Source of the DNA: Uranotaenia lowii
Taxonomy: Eukaryota > Arthropoda > Insecta > Diptera > Culicidae
Direction: 5' to 3'
Assembly (NCBI RefSeq): GCF_029784155.1
Contig: NC_073692.1
Location: 21,457,359-21,521,358 of the forward strand
DNA length: 64,000 bases
The stretch's first letter is position 1, and every line of letters begins with the position of its first letter. The position numbers and the translations under genes are program-made. Below, piece by piece: positions 1-14,139 of this stretch. The notes below the pieces were generated by a model. That model saw only the letters and a list, made by a program, of their open reading frames with translations, ran no database searches and was not told the origin of the DNA.

Positions 1-2404
1 AATGCTGGAGGCTCGAAACGAATTTCAAATGAGCTCCTTGGAACGCACATAATTTTGTGATAATATCTCCAGTAAATTAGATGCTTTCTAAGTTAGCCAG
101 TTATTCTAGCTTATGCAAAATAGAAGAACTTTCTCAAATCAAATCAAGCTTTTGAACACTGAGAACAATTTTTTAAAAGATTAATTGGAACAGATGTAAA
201 AAAATCTCCCATACTTAAGTATTCTTTAAAAAACTAAAGGTATCTCTTCACAAAAGGGTTTACCAACACCGGAAAGATATCTGTCACTAGCTGATGGTGA
301 GAACCACCCACAAAAAGGAGCCCCTACATTCAAGAGGGTGATTTTCCCTTCCCTAAGAGTTAGCTTGTGCTCGGTTCAGTAGTTCCTCGGTGGAAAATTC
401 TGGTAAAAGCCTGATGGGGTGTTTCCGAAGCACTAAGTATTGAAATGTTTGAATGTCTTACTTACTTGCCCCGATTCCAGAGGGTGAAGGTACAAGTGCT
501 TGGTGGGAACAGATAAAAGCTTGTCACTTTGTAGCCTGAAGGAGCATTGAAAGGAATCGATCGGAAATCGGGAAAAACTAGTACAAAAATGGGTCAATGG
601 GTGTGTGGGAACATCCTAAGTGTAAAGAATGGCTTCGGTGCCAAACAAATGGCACAAGGTTGAATCGTTCAGGAAAACATTTAAACGTTTTATTGACAGG
701 TTTCAAAGACCGGGAGATTGAGAATTGTACGTTTATTTTGTCGTTGTTTACAACTTAACCATCATCTAACTGATTGATATTTTTTCAAAAGAGTTGAAAA
801 GAATCATACTTAACGTCTCGAAAATCAAACTTTGACATCATCCAATTAAACAAGATGAAACCTATTTCCCACCAAAGAAAATTAGCAAACATCAAACTAA
901 CCCAACCGTAGGCTAGTTTCCTAATGCTGCTAGAGCAAGGTAAATTCAACCCATTCATGCTTGTTCGGTCTCAGAAAGTTTATCCAAATGTAAAATACCG
1001 AATGTCACCCAAGTTTGCATTGGATAGAATTTTCCTTCATCTACAGCAATCGGTCCGGCTCGATTTAACCAAACGAAAAGGACCCACCCACATCTTCTCA
1101 CCATTTTCCACGCCCACCCACTCACCAGACCCAAACAAAACGGTACAAGTAGGGAAACTTTAGATCCCCATTATGCGCCCTGCTGACTGACTGCCTCGAT
1201 ATGGGACGAATTTATGTGCTTTCTAACTAAAAGTTTCCTTTTCACTCCTTTTGCCCCCGAAAAAAGCCATCAACTTGCGTGGAAATTCTCCGTATGGAAC
1301 TTCCAAGTTCGTTTCCAGGAGCAGAAGAGGGAGGAAGACCTACGAAATCGCCCACATCGAAACGGAGGCAATAGTAAGAGTTGGAGAAAGGAAAAGCTTT
1401 TTCACAAAATATATACTATAGTTTGTTTGCTTTTAATTAAAATCCTGGGCCAACTTTAAATTTGCCTTGTGGCTGGGCTGGGCTGGCTGGCTGTTTCGTC
1501 GAGTGGAGCAAAGTTTGTGATTCCGTTTTTGATGGATGGGAAAATTTTCGGTATTCATACATACGTACGGTTTGTGGGGAATTGAGACGGTCGATCAACA
1601 TTATTTAATATTAACAAGTTAGTTGGTTTTCTCCCTTCTACGTAACGCGTGGGTGGGATCGAATGAATGAAGTCCTTCTCTGAAGTTTGGGAACAAAAGA
1701 TGTGTGTTTCCCGATGTTGTGAACTGTTTCGATAGGAAAAGGAACTTTAGAAAAATTGACATAGATTCAATAAAATATTACCAAAAACAGATAAAGAGGT
1801 TGATAACACATTTTTAATTGTCTTGAATTTTCATGTTTTTTATTGTTTAAAAAGTTACTGCAAAATTCATGATAATATATCCACATAATCGGCATCAGTG
1901 ATTACAATTATTGAAGACTTTTACGGTTGATGCTATATATCTTCAACTTTTCATTTTTTATCCTTTGTCTCAGAATGTCCATAATTCATTTTTTCTAACA
2001 AAAAAGCTAGAAGAATAAACATTCTCAGTAATTAGAGCTTAATTGAAGCGTAAAAAGCTTCTTTATTGCATGAGATCAAAGCCTTTCTCTTCCTAATAAT
2101 CATCGTCCATTAGTTGCAACCAATTGTCTCTATTATTAACTACACGACATACAAACTGCTTATTGATCCAGTGTTCTAGCTCATGGCCAGATGTAGATAT
2201 AGTATTATAATTACTGAAAAAAAAACACAATAGTTGGTGAGCAATGGATTTTAATTTGAATATTATCCATAAGTCAATGAAATCAGAAAGGAAAGTTAAT
2301 GGTTGGCTTATGCAAATTCAAACTTTTAAATTTAATTTTCTGGTAGTTTCAGATTTTTAAAATTTTAGTTATGTTGCTACAATAACTACCGACGAATTTG
2401 TTCA
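1..2404. other. Non-coding stretch, no gene recognised
   Basis: AT-rich sequence with short chance open frames only. The two longest, about 80 codons each near 924-1163 and 1214-1459, show no recognisable domain, signal peptide or splice context. A GGCTGGGCTG-type G-rich run lies near 1470-1495. No transposon ends were recognised. Confidence 0.6.
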
Positions 2405-4290
2405 ATCCTAATGTCGTAGTTTTAAAATTCTTATGAATCTCAACTCAGAGATTAATTCGGACACGTCTACCTTTCATAAGAATAGTTCAATGACTGACTT
2501 TGTTTTGTTTGTTTGGCATTCTGTTACCAAAAAAGAACGTTGATAAAGAAATTTAGAATATTTTATTTATTTTTAGTGTCGCCGAATACAACTTTCATTT
2601 TACTAAATTTAAATCAATTTTGATCTATTTTCTACATATTTTTCATCTCATCTCTACATTCCTGATCAACAAGGATGCCGAATTCAGAGCAAAATCTGTA
2701 ATTTCACAGAATTTTGAGTAAACTTTCATCACAGAATTTGTGTCTCAAAATTTTTGAAATATACACAGTTTTCACAGATTTTTTGAATTTTGTACGTTTT
2801 TCAAAAATAATGGTATTTTATGTCAATAGAAATATCGAATTTTTTGCTTTGATATGGGAAATGTGAAAAGATTGATAGTGTCAATTGGTTTTTTTCCCAA
2901 GCGAAATGTAGGTAGAAAAGACCTTTTTTCATGTTATTTCATTTAAATCAATGGAAATGGATTCACAGGAAACAATCACAGATAATTTGGCCAAAATTAA
3001 ATAAAATCATATTTTTCTTTACCAAAACACAGTATTATTTTGGCAAACATTATTTTTACCCCTGTTGTCAATTGAAAATTTTTGCTTATCGACTTTCATT
3101 TTGTTAAACAAAATTTTATTTGCCAAATATTCTTCATCTTTATTCAACATTCCATTCTAAGCAAAAGCTGTTGGTTATTTTTACAAATATCATTCTAAAT
3201 AATTTTACAACCCATGTTAAGCTAAACCTTTAAAATAAGCAACATTTCATTCATATCCTGAAAAACCTTCATATTATCTCTATATTCCTTTGCTCCTCTG
3301 TTTTCAAGAAACTTTCATTTACCGATTTGCGTTGGTCTGTAAAACAAAATTATATTTTTCAGTGATCCCTTATTTCGATTCTTCATTCCATTCTTAGCAA
3401 AGGCTTTTCAAATCTTTTTTTTTATTTATTTTCTGCATATTTTTCATTCAATCCTATCATATTAACAGCTAGAAGTACAGATAAGTAACAGCCTTTCCAA
3501 CTGTGCTTTTCTTGTTGCTATGTCATTTTTTACCAGAGCTGAAACAATTCTTAGAAACAGCCTTTCTAATCCAGAAGGCCAAATCCTATACAGCAGTCGC
3601 AGCCTTAAAATTCTGCAATCCTTAAAAAAAATCAGCATTTTATCGTAAGGTCAAATCAATACCAAAATTCGTCAGTAGCAGCCGTAGAATTGGCGCTTCC
3701 TGAGCCGATTCGCCTTTTGCTACCAGAATTCCAAATCATAACAATCAGCAAAAGCAAAAGCCTTAAAAATCTGCACTTCCCAAGTAAATCTGTCTTTTTC
3801 GACCAGAATTCCAAATAGAAACCAACAATTAGCAGAACCAGCCTAAAAATCTGCGCTTTCTTATCCAATTCCGTCTTTTTTCCACCAGAAGATCAGATTT
3901 TTACTATAAATCAGCAGTAACATTCTTGAAAATCAACGATTGCTAAGCCAATCCGTTTTCCACCGGAAGACCAAATCAAAACAAACAATCATAGCAGCAG
4001 TCTTAAAAATCTGCGCTTTTTCAGCCCATCATTCTTATTTACCAGTATCGGAACCATTTTAAAAACGATCTGAGCATCAGCCTGGCAAATCTGTGCTCAT
4101 CCTACCAAGTACGCCATTATTGTCGTGATTTTACGATTCTTATGAATCTTAACTCAAATGCTGCCATATCAATTTATTTTATTTTATTTTATTTATTTTC
4201 AGTGTTGCCGAAAGATAATTAAATTTATTTTTAATAAATTTGATTTATTTTCTGCATTTTCTTAATCTCATCTCTATATCTAGGGTGTGG
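2405..4290. repeat. Decayed direct-repeat block
   Basis: The segment at 2405-2690 (an ATTCTTATGAATCT-like stretch, then a TTATTTATTTT run, then GTGTCGCCGAA) recurs in shortened form at 4122-4290 (ATTCTTATGAATCTTAACTC, then TTTATTTTCAGTGTTGCCGAA). The arms are about 1.7 kb apart and are visibly diverged and deleted. Related blocks containing CATTCCATTCTWAGCAAA lie near 3140-3170 and 3380-3410, so the whole interval looks like an old local duplication rather than a defined transposon. Confidence 0.5.
3480..4130. repeat. Degenerate ~80-bp minisatellite
   Basis: A recurring block reads roughly CCTTAAAAATCTGCGCTTTC, then about 20 bp, then CGTCTTTTTCCACCAGAA and CCAAATC. Its starts are near 3680, 3760, 3841, 3922, 3998 and 4080, a period of about 80 bp. 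Weaker units lie at 3489-3600. The copies are diverged, which suggests an old array. The open frame across 3656-3868 on the minus strand is a by-product of the repeat. Confidence 0.65.
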
Positions 4291-6100
4291 AATTTTAAAT
4301 AAGCTTACATTGCTACGTTTTGTAAATTCAATGTATAAATTTTATTGATAATTTTTTTAAAGGACTTAAAAAATGAGATTTATTGGATTTGACTTAGTCT
4401 TCTGAAAAAAAATGGTGGAATAAATTTTTCCTTTAATCATGGGTGCATGGTATAGCTATTGTTAAAATCCTGTCATTCGATTCTAACAATCTAAAGAAAT
4501 GTGTTATATTTTATCTCTGGAATTTATAATAATGGTCAGATGGTCGGAGTTCTACCATTTTAATAGAATTTTCATTTGCCGAACACAATAATCTTTTATG
4601 GCTCATAACCTTCTACCTCATGCAAACTCTTACATGTATGTCCTCGATGTTTTTTTTTCACATTTTAAGCATAATTTAGAACTGTAAAGGAAATGTAACA
4701 ATGCCAATTCCAATGCCAAAAACTCAATCAGCAATTATTCAAATTAAAAAAAAAGTAAAGTTATTGTACACCTATCACACTTTTTTAACAATACAAAAAC
4801 TATTGAAAAACAATCTTGTTTTTGGCATAAATTGCTTAGTTAGAGGTCAATAAAGTTATTTCCTTTGGCGATTTTTTTCTCAACGAGTTTATAGTCTACG
4901 ACGTAGAGGGTTTACAAGAAAAATTGGATTTCCAATCAAAATTACGCTCAGGTTTGTCTGAACGACCCCAAAATAAAAATGTAGCCAAACATTATCCTTT
5001 GTATTTTTTTTGTAAATTTTCGTAATGAAAGTTTTGAGAACTTCTTAGCTGTATGAAGTTTTTATTTCGAATTCATCGAGAAGCTTTTGAAATGGCACTT
5101 CGTTAATATAGAAAGAGTAAACCATGACATGTTCATTTAAAATGTCTTAAATTTGCAACATTCATGACACTTATTTACCGGATGAGGTATCGACGTAACT
5201 CAGCACTTAAGTAAGGCAATTGCTTAACTTTAAATATTTATTGTATAGTTTCATTGAACTAAAGGTTTGCTCTAGCTGAACGAGATTTTCCAAAGTTTAT
5301 AAGAAGAATAACATTCTTTGAGTGTTCAATATATCAGATTAAAGTTCTGAAAGAGCAGAAGAATAATTTCGAAAGAAAAAATCAAAAATACATAAATACC
5401 TTTTATATGTTTATTTAGGAGTTGGCTAAAATTAAAATGTTGATGTAAAATGACTCAAAAATTCTTAAAACTAGTATTAACTTGAATTTTTTTTTATCAA
5501 ATACCGACCATAAAATTTCAAAAATTATCAAAGAAGGACCGAAGGAAATCCGGAGAATCGAAATTTTAATTTAGATGTCAAATGACTGAAAAATACACGA
5601 AAGAAAATATTTTGATCAAATATCGACTTCCTGGGACTAAGAAAATTTTCCGAAAAAGGTTGATTTTTCGAATCCCAATAAAGCAAATTGTCAACAAAAA
5701 TTTTTTTTCGGGTTAACACCAGATATTGACGTTTCATGCATTATGAAGTCATTTGTCATCACAATTAAAAGTTAAATTTTCCGGTTTACCTTTTGTCTTC
5801 TCTTAGGTAATTTTTGAAATTTCAACGTCGATTTTCATAAGATTTTTTTTTAAATATCACCAGAATTAAAAGGTTAATGTAATTCGAGGGTAAAAAAGAA
5901 ACTGTAAGTAAGTGCTCATTGCTCAACCATGTCTGATTAAGCAAAAATTTTGCACAAGTCAGTTTTTTTACCAATCTACAAAATGATTATGAAACAATGC
6001 ATTTTTGCTAATACAGATTTTTGTAAACAAATACAGATGCAATTCAGATTTTTATAAATAAAATCATAAATAATTGGACATTGGACATACAGTGACTGGC
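4291..6100. other. AT-rich stretch, no gene recognised
   Basis: No coding features were recognised. A short degenerate duplication is visible: GATGTAAAATGACTCAAAAA near 5441 and GATGTCAAATGACTGAAAAA near 5572, each followed by an ATCAAATAYCGAC motif, giving a repeat of about 130 bp. Confidence 0.5.
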
Positions 6101-7660
6101 ACTAATAAAATCCTGAAACCTATTTTACTGTTTCTTGGTTTGGCTCGACTAGGATGGACCGATTTTTGATCGAGCTTTGCAAAATCGATCTTTGAATTCA
6201 AATTTTTAATCTTTTTGAATCGATTCTTTAGCCTTGAAAACATCGATCAAATCGGTTTATTTTCGATTCGATCTTTCGATTTTTTTTACTCTTGACCAGA
6301 GCTTTTGAGATTCCATTTAGTGCAGAGAAATTTGTGCTGCCATGACAACAAGAGAATGAACATCGACTTCAAAGATTGCACCTTTATCATCTTGGTGACC
6401 TTAGGTGATCAAGATTTTAATCAAAATCGCCTTATTTTGAAGCAAGAGGACACCAGTAAATGTATTTTTTTTATATGTAAGCATCAACGTGCGCTTATTG
6501 TGTACTTTGAAAGAAAAGAAAAACGTTTGCATAAACTTGGGAGTCGATAATAGTTGAAAAACATTTAGCCCGCGGGCCACAAGACATTTGAATTCTAAAA
6601 GCTTCCAGAAGTATGTTAACATTTGTCTCTTCTAATGTACACAAACAGCCTACAGGATGCTTCATTGATGATGCATGATTATGCATGAGGCAAAATTTCC
6701 TAAAGAAACCCATTTTTGGTGTCCTCTCGCTCAAAATAAGGTGATTTTGGTGAAAATCCCGGCCACCCATGGTCTAAACTTTTGAGATAAACTCAAATCT
6801 CGAAAATGTCGACACCTGAATGCAAAAAAAATCAGGATTTTCCTGGATATCATAAGATTTAAGGTTTCAATCTATCACTACAGATATGGTTGATGTTCTC
6901 ATCATTTAAAATTACAATTAAGATTTTTTTCGTCTGAAAATCTTGTCCAGTCAATTTGACGAAAATCAGGACAATTCAAGCGTTTTAGAAAAATCAGGAT
7001 GGTTCTAAAGAAACTCGTAAATATCATAAAAAATCGACACCTGGAACCACTGGTTCCAAGTGGCTTATGTTTAAGTTTGAAATTTGGCTTAGGAAGACAT
7101 ACAAATATTTATTCTGATTTTGATAAGTCATAAACCAAGGTTGCCAGATCTCTTTCTCCGTGATTCCAGGCCGTAAATCACTAAAATGTTTGAAGTGTAT
7201 ATTGGTGAATCTTGCATAAGAAATTTCGATGCTGGACGCTACATTAAAAAGAATTCCTAAGTAGTTCAATTTGAGATTATTGATTGATTTTGTTAACAAA
7301 AACCCTGTGAAATCCATACCTTTTTTACCAAAATTCGGGCAACAAAATCATTCCTCATTTGTTGGATAAATTCTAGTACATATTTTGAATATATTCTAAT
7401 GTACAAGCTATTCTTTTTTTGTTATTCTCTTCAGCATAAAGTAGTCCTCAGGCAGTATCACTTTTTAACACCATTTGAAAAATCAACAAAGATCGATACT
7501 TTGGCTTCGATTTTTTTTAAAGATGGATCGATCTTGGGAATCGATACTTTCCAGAAGATCGAACAATCCTAGGCTGGACGGACACCCCTCCACCCCCGAA
7601 ATATCACAAAAACCTTACAAAAAAGAAGGCAAATTGTGGTCAAATCATTATGGTCATTAA
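6101..7660. other. Non-coding stretch with GATCGA-rich flanks
   Basis: Two segments rich in ATCGAT and GATCGA words (6150-6290 and 7487-7570) bracket about 1.2 kb of AT-rich sequence with no recognised gene. A 97-codon minus-strand open frame at 7024-7317 shows no known motif. An AGGTTGCCAGAT motif at about 7138 resembles one end of the AGGTTGCC-type MITE seen at 44175 and 54439, but no matching second end was found. Confidence 0.35.
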
Positions 7661-9440
7661 GGGTCATTTTGACTTTATGATCATTTGTTTTAATCATTTA
7701 TATCCAATCAACCATAAAATTGATTTTTTTTCTGTCATACCCTATAAGTATGAAATTGAGTAAATTGAGTAAAGTTGCTTCTCAGCTTGATCAGAATTGT
7801 TTATTTAACTGCCATTCTCTCAAACCATTTTGGGAATACTTAGCCTAATAGTTGCATTTGACAAAACTTCACTTTACAAGTGTTTCTTAAAACACCTACT
7901 TAAAACTTATATAGTTGGTATCTTGGAGTACGATTTTGTCTCTAGGGTTTTCTATATTAGTGGCCAAACCTCCCTGATTTAGACCTAGTTTAATTTGTAA
8001 ACATTCATGCACAGCCCCGATGTAGTGAAATCGAAAAAAGACTTCTATCCAGCTTTGCAAGCTTTTTTTCCACATTCGTTGTCCAATAATCCAAAATTGT
8101 TCCCTTCATTTCGTTCCAAACCGGACCAAACAAGGACACGGAGTAATTGTCACTCATTTTCTCCGGATTTTCCATTATTCATGACCGGTGTTTATTATTC
8201 GTGCCGCTCGTTTTACCTTTTTTTCATTCAAACATGGAGCAGCCCGCTTATGTATGCATATCAATGCATTTGTGTGCTTTAGGGGAATGCGTGTCCTGGT
8301 TGTATTTTTCCTCCTAAACCTTCTATACTTCCTGCTCCCAACTAATATGAGAACAACAGACTTCCGTCTGGATCGAATGGGGCACCGGAAAAGGTCTACG
8401 CCATGAGTTGAGCCCCCCTCCGGGCAACTGGTGGTGGACATTCAACGACAGTCTGACGCCTTTGGCCAAAACCGTCCAGCTGAGTTTATATAAAGGTATA
8501 CAAAACGCAATCCCGCGTAAGTACTTCCCTCCATGCACACTAAAATAGGAACACCCACACTCAAAGTGTCCACATCAATTGGGGACGCACTATTTTGAGC
8601 GCATTTTAGGCTCAGGGTTCCTACTTAGTTTGGGGCGGTGGGTGGAGGATGCATTCTCCATTCGAGTGGCGCCGACTAATTCCATGTTTTTGAATGGTTG
8701 GTTGTTCAGGGATTTCAAACAACACTAACAGGAACCGATTCATTAACGGCCTTTGTGGCCGACGACCAGAGAAGGAAGGAGAGCCTCTGAGTGGTTGGTG
8801 TTAATTTTTTAAAAGGTATAAAAGCTTCCGGATTGCGTTGGTGTTGCATCCCACCATCAGACATGCATGGTAGCTCGGGAAAACGTGGTTTTTCTGAAGC
8901 TTGGTGATAGCACCCAAAGTCAATCAATTTATAACTTTCGTCATTCTAAACGGTTGTTCATGATAAACACTTTTAGAGGTATCCCTCCCGTTATGATTTA
9001 AAAATATGCAAATGTTCAAAATATTAATAGGGATTTGACCACTTATGAATTCCACATCCGAAACAAACCGCAAAATAATAATTATTTGATCTAATCTGCG
9101 GATCAGTTGCACCCGAAATCAATCGACCAAACGTTGTGTGGATTTGGAGGTCAGCTGAATGGATAAACCATAACGGTTGAACCGCGATAGCTAAATAATA
9201 CACGCCAAGCTTACTGTTGACTCTATGATGTGGTTATGTCATCGATTGATGATTTAAGCCAGGTCACTCATTTGGAATAATATTTGAGGCGTTTAAGGTT
9301 GAGTGAACATTTGATTAGACTATCCTGTCGATGGAAATGAAGTGTAAATTATACACACTTGAAAAAGCACTAGCTTAATTTCTATAACTTTTTTTGCTAA
9401 AAATTAAGTATTCAATTTGACATTCAAGCCACTGAGTATT
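7661..9440. other. Unique-looking stretch, no gene recognised
   Basis: Sequence of somewhat higher GC than its surroundings. Two TATA-like words occur on the plus strand: TATATAAAG near 8487 and TATAAAAG near 8817. Neither is followed at the usual distance by a convincing initiator or by a recognisable coding frame, so no promoter is called. Confidence 0.4.
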
Positions 9441-9455
9441 AATGAGAATTTTTAA

Positions 9456-12400
9456 AATTTTGACAATTTTGAAAAAAATTGAAAATTTTGACAATTTTGA
9501 CAATTTTGACAATTTTGACAATTTTGACAATTTTGACAATTTTGACAATTTTGACAATTTTGACAATTTTGACAATTTCGAAAATTTTGACAATTTTGAC
9601 AATTTTGACAATTTTGACAATTTTGACAATTTTGACAATTTTGACAATTTTGACAATTTTGACAATTTTGACAATTTTGACAATTTTGACAATTTTGACA
9701 ATTTTGACAATTTTGACAATTTTGACAATTTTGACAATTTTGACAATTTTGACAATTTTGATAATTTTGATAATTTTGACAATTTTGACAATTTTGACAA
9801 TTTTGACAATTTTGACAATTTTGACAATTTTGACAATTTTGACAATTTTGACAATTTTGACAATTTTGACAATTTTGACAATTTTGACAATTTTGACAAT
9901 TTTGACAATTTTGACAATTTTGACAATTTTGACAATTTTGACAATTTTGACAATTTTGACAATTTTGACAATTTTGACAATTTTGACAATTTTGACAATT
10001 TTGACAATTTTGACAATTTTGACAATTTTGACAATTTTGACAATTTTGACAATTTTGACAATTTTGACAATTTTGACAATTTTGACAATTTTGACAATTT
10101 TGACAATTTTGACAATTTTGACAATTTTGACAATTTTGACAATTTTGACAATTTTGACAATTTTGACAATTTTGACAATTTTGACAATTTTGACAATTTT
10201 GACAATTTTGACAATTTTGACAATTTTGACAATTTTGACAATTTTGACAATTTTGACAATTTTGACAATTTTGACAATTTTGACAATTTTGACAATTTTG
10301 ACAATTTTGACAATTTTGACAATTTTGACAATTTTGACAATTTTGACAATTTTGACAATTTTGACAATTTTGACAATTTTGACAATTTTGACAATTTTGA
10401 CAATTTTGACAATTTTGACAATTTTGACAATTTTGACAATTTTGACAATTTTGACAATTTTGACAATTTTGACAATTTTGACAATTTTGACAATTTTGAC
10501 AATTTTGACAATTTTGACAATTTTGACAATTTTGACAATTTTGACAATTTTGACAATTTTGACAATTTTGACAATTTTGACAATTTTGACAATTTTGACA
10601 ATTTTGACAATTTTGACAATTTTGACAATTTTGACAATTTTGACAATTTTGACAATTTTGACAATTTTGACAATTTTGACAATTTTGACAATTTTGACAA
10701 TTTTGACAATTTTGACAATTTTGACAATTTTGACAATTTTGACAATTTTGACAATTTTGACAATTTTGACAATTTTGACAATTTTGACAATTTTGACAAT
10801 TTTGACAATTTTGACAATTTTGACAATTTTGACAATTTTGACAATTTTGACAATTTTGACAATTTTGACAATTTTGACAATTTTGACAATTTTGACAATT
10901 TTGACAATTTTGACAATTTTGACAATTTTGACAATTTTGACAATTTTGACAATTTTGACAATTTTGACAATTTTGACAGTTTTGACAATTTTGACAATTT
11001 TGACAGTTTTGACAATTTTGACAATTTTGACAATTTTGACAATTTTGACAATTTTGACAATTTTGACAATTTTGACAATTTTGACAATTTTGACAATTTT
11101 GACAATTTTGACAATTTTGACAATTTTGACAATTTTGACAATTTTGACAATTTTGACAATTTTGACAATTTTGACAATTTTGACAATTTTGACAATTTTG
11201 ACAATTTTGACAATTTTGACAATTTTGACAATTTTGACAATTTTGACAATTTTGACAATTTTGACAATTTTGACAATTTTGACAATTTTGACAATTTTGA
11301 CAATTTTGACAATTTTGACAATTTTGACAATTTTGACAATTTTGACAATTTTGACAATTTTGACAATTTTGACAATTTTGACAATTTTGACAATTTTGAC
11401 AATTTTGACAATTTTGACAATTTTGACAATTTTGACAATTTTGACAATTTTGACAATTTTGACAATTTTGACAATTTTGACAATTTTGACAATTTTGACA
11501 ATTTTGACAATTTTGACAATTTTGACAATTTTGACAATTTTGACAATTTTTACAATTTTTACAATTTTGACAATTTTGACAATTTTGACAATTTTGACAA
11601 TTTTGACAATTTTGACAATTTTGACAATTTTGACAATTTTGACAATTTTGACAATTTTGACAATTTTGACAATTTTGACAATTTTGACAATTTTGACAAT
11701 TTTGACAATTTTGACAATTTTGACAATTTTGACAATTTTGACAATTTTGACAATTTTGACAATTTTGACAATTTTGACAATTTTGACAATTTTGACAATT
11801 TTGACAATTTTGACAATTTTGACAATTTTGACAATTTTGACAATTTTGACAATTTTGACAATTTTGACAATTTTGACAATTTTGACAATTTTGACAATTT
11901 TGACAATTTTGACAATTTTGACAATTTTGACAATTTTTACAATTTTTACAATTTTGACAATTTTGACAATTTTGACAATTTTGACAATTTTGACAATTTT
12001 GACAATTTTGACAATTTTGACAATTTTGACAATTTTGACAATTTTGACAATTTTGACAATTTTGACAATTTTGACAATTTTGACAATTTTGACAATTTTG
12101 ACAATTTTGACAATTTTGACAATTTTGACAATTTTGACAATTTTGACAATTTTGACAATTTTGACAATTTTGACAATTTTGACAATTTTGACAATTTTGA
12201 CAATTTTGACAATTTTGACAATTTTGACAATTTTGACAATTTTGACAATTTTGACAATTTTGACAATTTTGACAATTTTGACAATTTTGACAATTTTGAC
12301 AATTTTGACAATTTTGACAATTTTGACAATTTTGACAATTTTGACAATTTTGACAATTTTGACAATTTTGACAATTTTGACAATTTTGACAATTTTGACA

Positions 12401-12705
12401 ATTTTGACAATTTTGACAATTTTGACAATTTTGACAATTTTGACAATTTTGACAATTTTTACAATTTTTACAATTTTGACAATTTTGACAATTTTGACAA
12501 TTTTGACAATTTTGACAATTTTGACAATTTTGACAATTTTGACAATTTTTACAATTTTTACAATTTTGACAATTTTGACAATTTTGACAATTTTAACAAT
12601 TTTGACAATTTTGACAATTTTGACAATTTTGACAATTTTGATAATTTTGACAATTTTGACAATTTTAACAATTTTTTCAATTTTGACAATTTTACCATTT
12701 TGTTC
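9456..12705 (+). repeat. (TTTTGACAA)n 9-bp satellite, array 1
   Basis: About 3.2 kb, roughly 355 tandem units of TTTTGACAA, nearly uniform. Rare variants include TTTTGATAA doublets near 9760, TTTTGACAG at about 10977 and 11004 (27 bp apart), and a paired TTTTTACAA variant at four places. The edges are more degenerate (GAAAATTTT at the left, TTTTACCATTTTG at the right), as expected when unequal exchange homogenises the centre. Because nine is divisible by three, the (NFD)n and (TIL)n frames stay open on this strand and SKL-type frames on the other. These are not genes. Confidence 0.97.
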
Positions 12706-14139
12706 ATTTTCTCAAATTTGTGAACAATGCGATTTTTTTTAAAGACTCAAATTTGTTAGAAGGATCGAAAAGGAGGAAAAATTGAAAAAAACAAAATCAT
12801 ATTCGTTCAACTAAATATGACTCTCAGTGGAAGCAAGCATGCCATTCAAATCGGACCAGTTTAAGCGTAATTTCTCGGTAATGTTCGAATTGTATGAGAA
12901 GCGAAAACTTTCCTCGAACAGCCAATTTTATTAAAAAGAACCATTAGCTCAGGACTGTTGCCCAGCTGGGAAATGCAAAGCCAATCTCCAAATTGGATAG
13001 CTAAGTGCAACTGCTTCTCATTAAAAAGTATTCTCAATTGCTCCAAATTGGAACCTTTGCAACACAGTCCAAGAAAACTTGGTTCGGAAGGTATGCAGCA
13101 ACAAACTTTGAATGAGAGGATTTTCTGCCAAATGTCTCCTGTTATTCTGTTCTGCAGTTTATGACATCGACCGGCCGGGAAAAATCCACCCTGATCCACG
13201 CACATTCCACGACACGCAGGCAGCTCTGTTTGGGCGAGGGCGATATTTTTGTGCCCAAACTTCTCGGTCCCATTAGGCTTTGGGAGAAACTTTTCAAATT
13301 TTCACCGAACATTTGGGCCCATCACCCGAATTTTGCCAGGCCGGGTTATGATCGGAACCTTCCCCGAAAAACACATTCACACAACTTGCTGCCGGAGAGG
13401 AAAAAGGATGGCACTAATGGCTTTTCCCCTTCGGGCTGACGACGGTTTTTTTTCCTGCTGCCACCATCTTCCTTCCTTCCGGTTTCCGATTTCCTCCAAC
13501 AGCAATGGCGTCGTCGTCCTCGGTGTAACTTAACTTCATTGGCAAGCAACAACGGCAGGGGTCATTAGGGCATGATGTACACCGGGATACACGCCCGGGT
13601 ATTTTCCTCCATTCGTGTATAGGTATTTCCATCAGGAACCCCAAACCAACCCATCCAATATGGATCTGATTTTCCCGTGAAAGAACGGATCGGTTGGCGT
13701 TTATGTGAAAATTTATCGCAATAAATCACACCCGTTCGTCCTGAGAACATCGAACTGCTGCTATAGGAAAGTGTCATGTGACCAGAGCAGTAAGGGGAAA
13801 GTTGGGGTCGGACAAAACTTTTTCCATTTCGGATTGACACATGCTGAAGACAACTTTGAAGGTTACCTTTCCGCCCTACAACAAGGATCAAGGCTCACAG
13901 TTGAAGACGAAGCCCAGGCCTACGGGAAACGTTTTGTTATGGAAATTTTCCTCTTTTCAGGTAAAGATTCGAAAAAAGTTGTTAATTCGTATTTCGATGA
14001 TATACTTATTGGAGGTATAATTTGGCAAACTTTATTCTGTAGAATATAAGAAGGTTTCATAAGGAGAATTTTCGTCTTGGACGGGAAAGTTTTGGTTGAT
14101 TAAGAATAATGAGTAAAAAACAAAAAATGTTCATGTAAA
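12706..14139. other. Unique spacer between two inverted arrays
   Basis: About 1.4 kb of moderately GC-rich, non-repetitive sequence. It holds several overlapping chance frames of 68-114 codons on both strands (for example 13705-14049 plus and 13565-13891 minus), with no recognised domain. It would be the loop of a hairpin formed by arrays 1 and 2. Confidence 0.5.

Noticed and set aside
8480..8830. Two TATA-box-like words as core promoters
   Set aside because: No initiator at the proper distance and no coding or transcript-like sequence downstream; such words are common in AT-rich DNA.
9456..12705. TTGACA words every 9 bp, like bacterial -35 promoter boxes
   Set aside because: The context is eukaryotic satellite DNA with no matching -10 elements or genes.
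9375..12742. Open frames of 1087-1093 codons (plus) and 723 codons (minus) in array 1
   Set aside because: Pure three-residue repeats generated by a 9-bp satellite in several frames on both strands; no start context, no domain, and the same effect appears in every other array.
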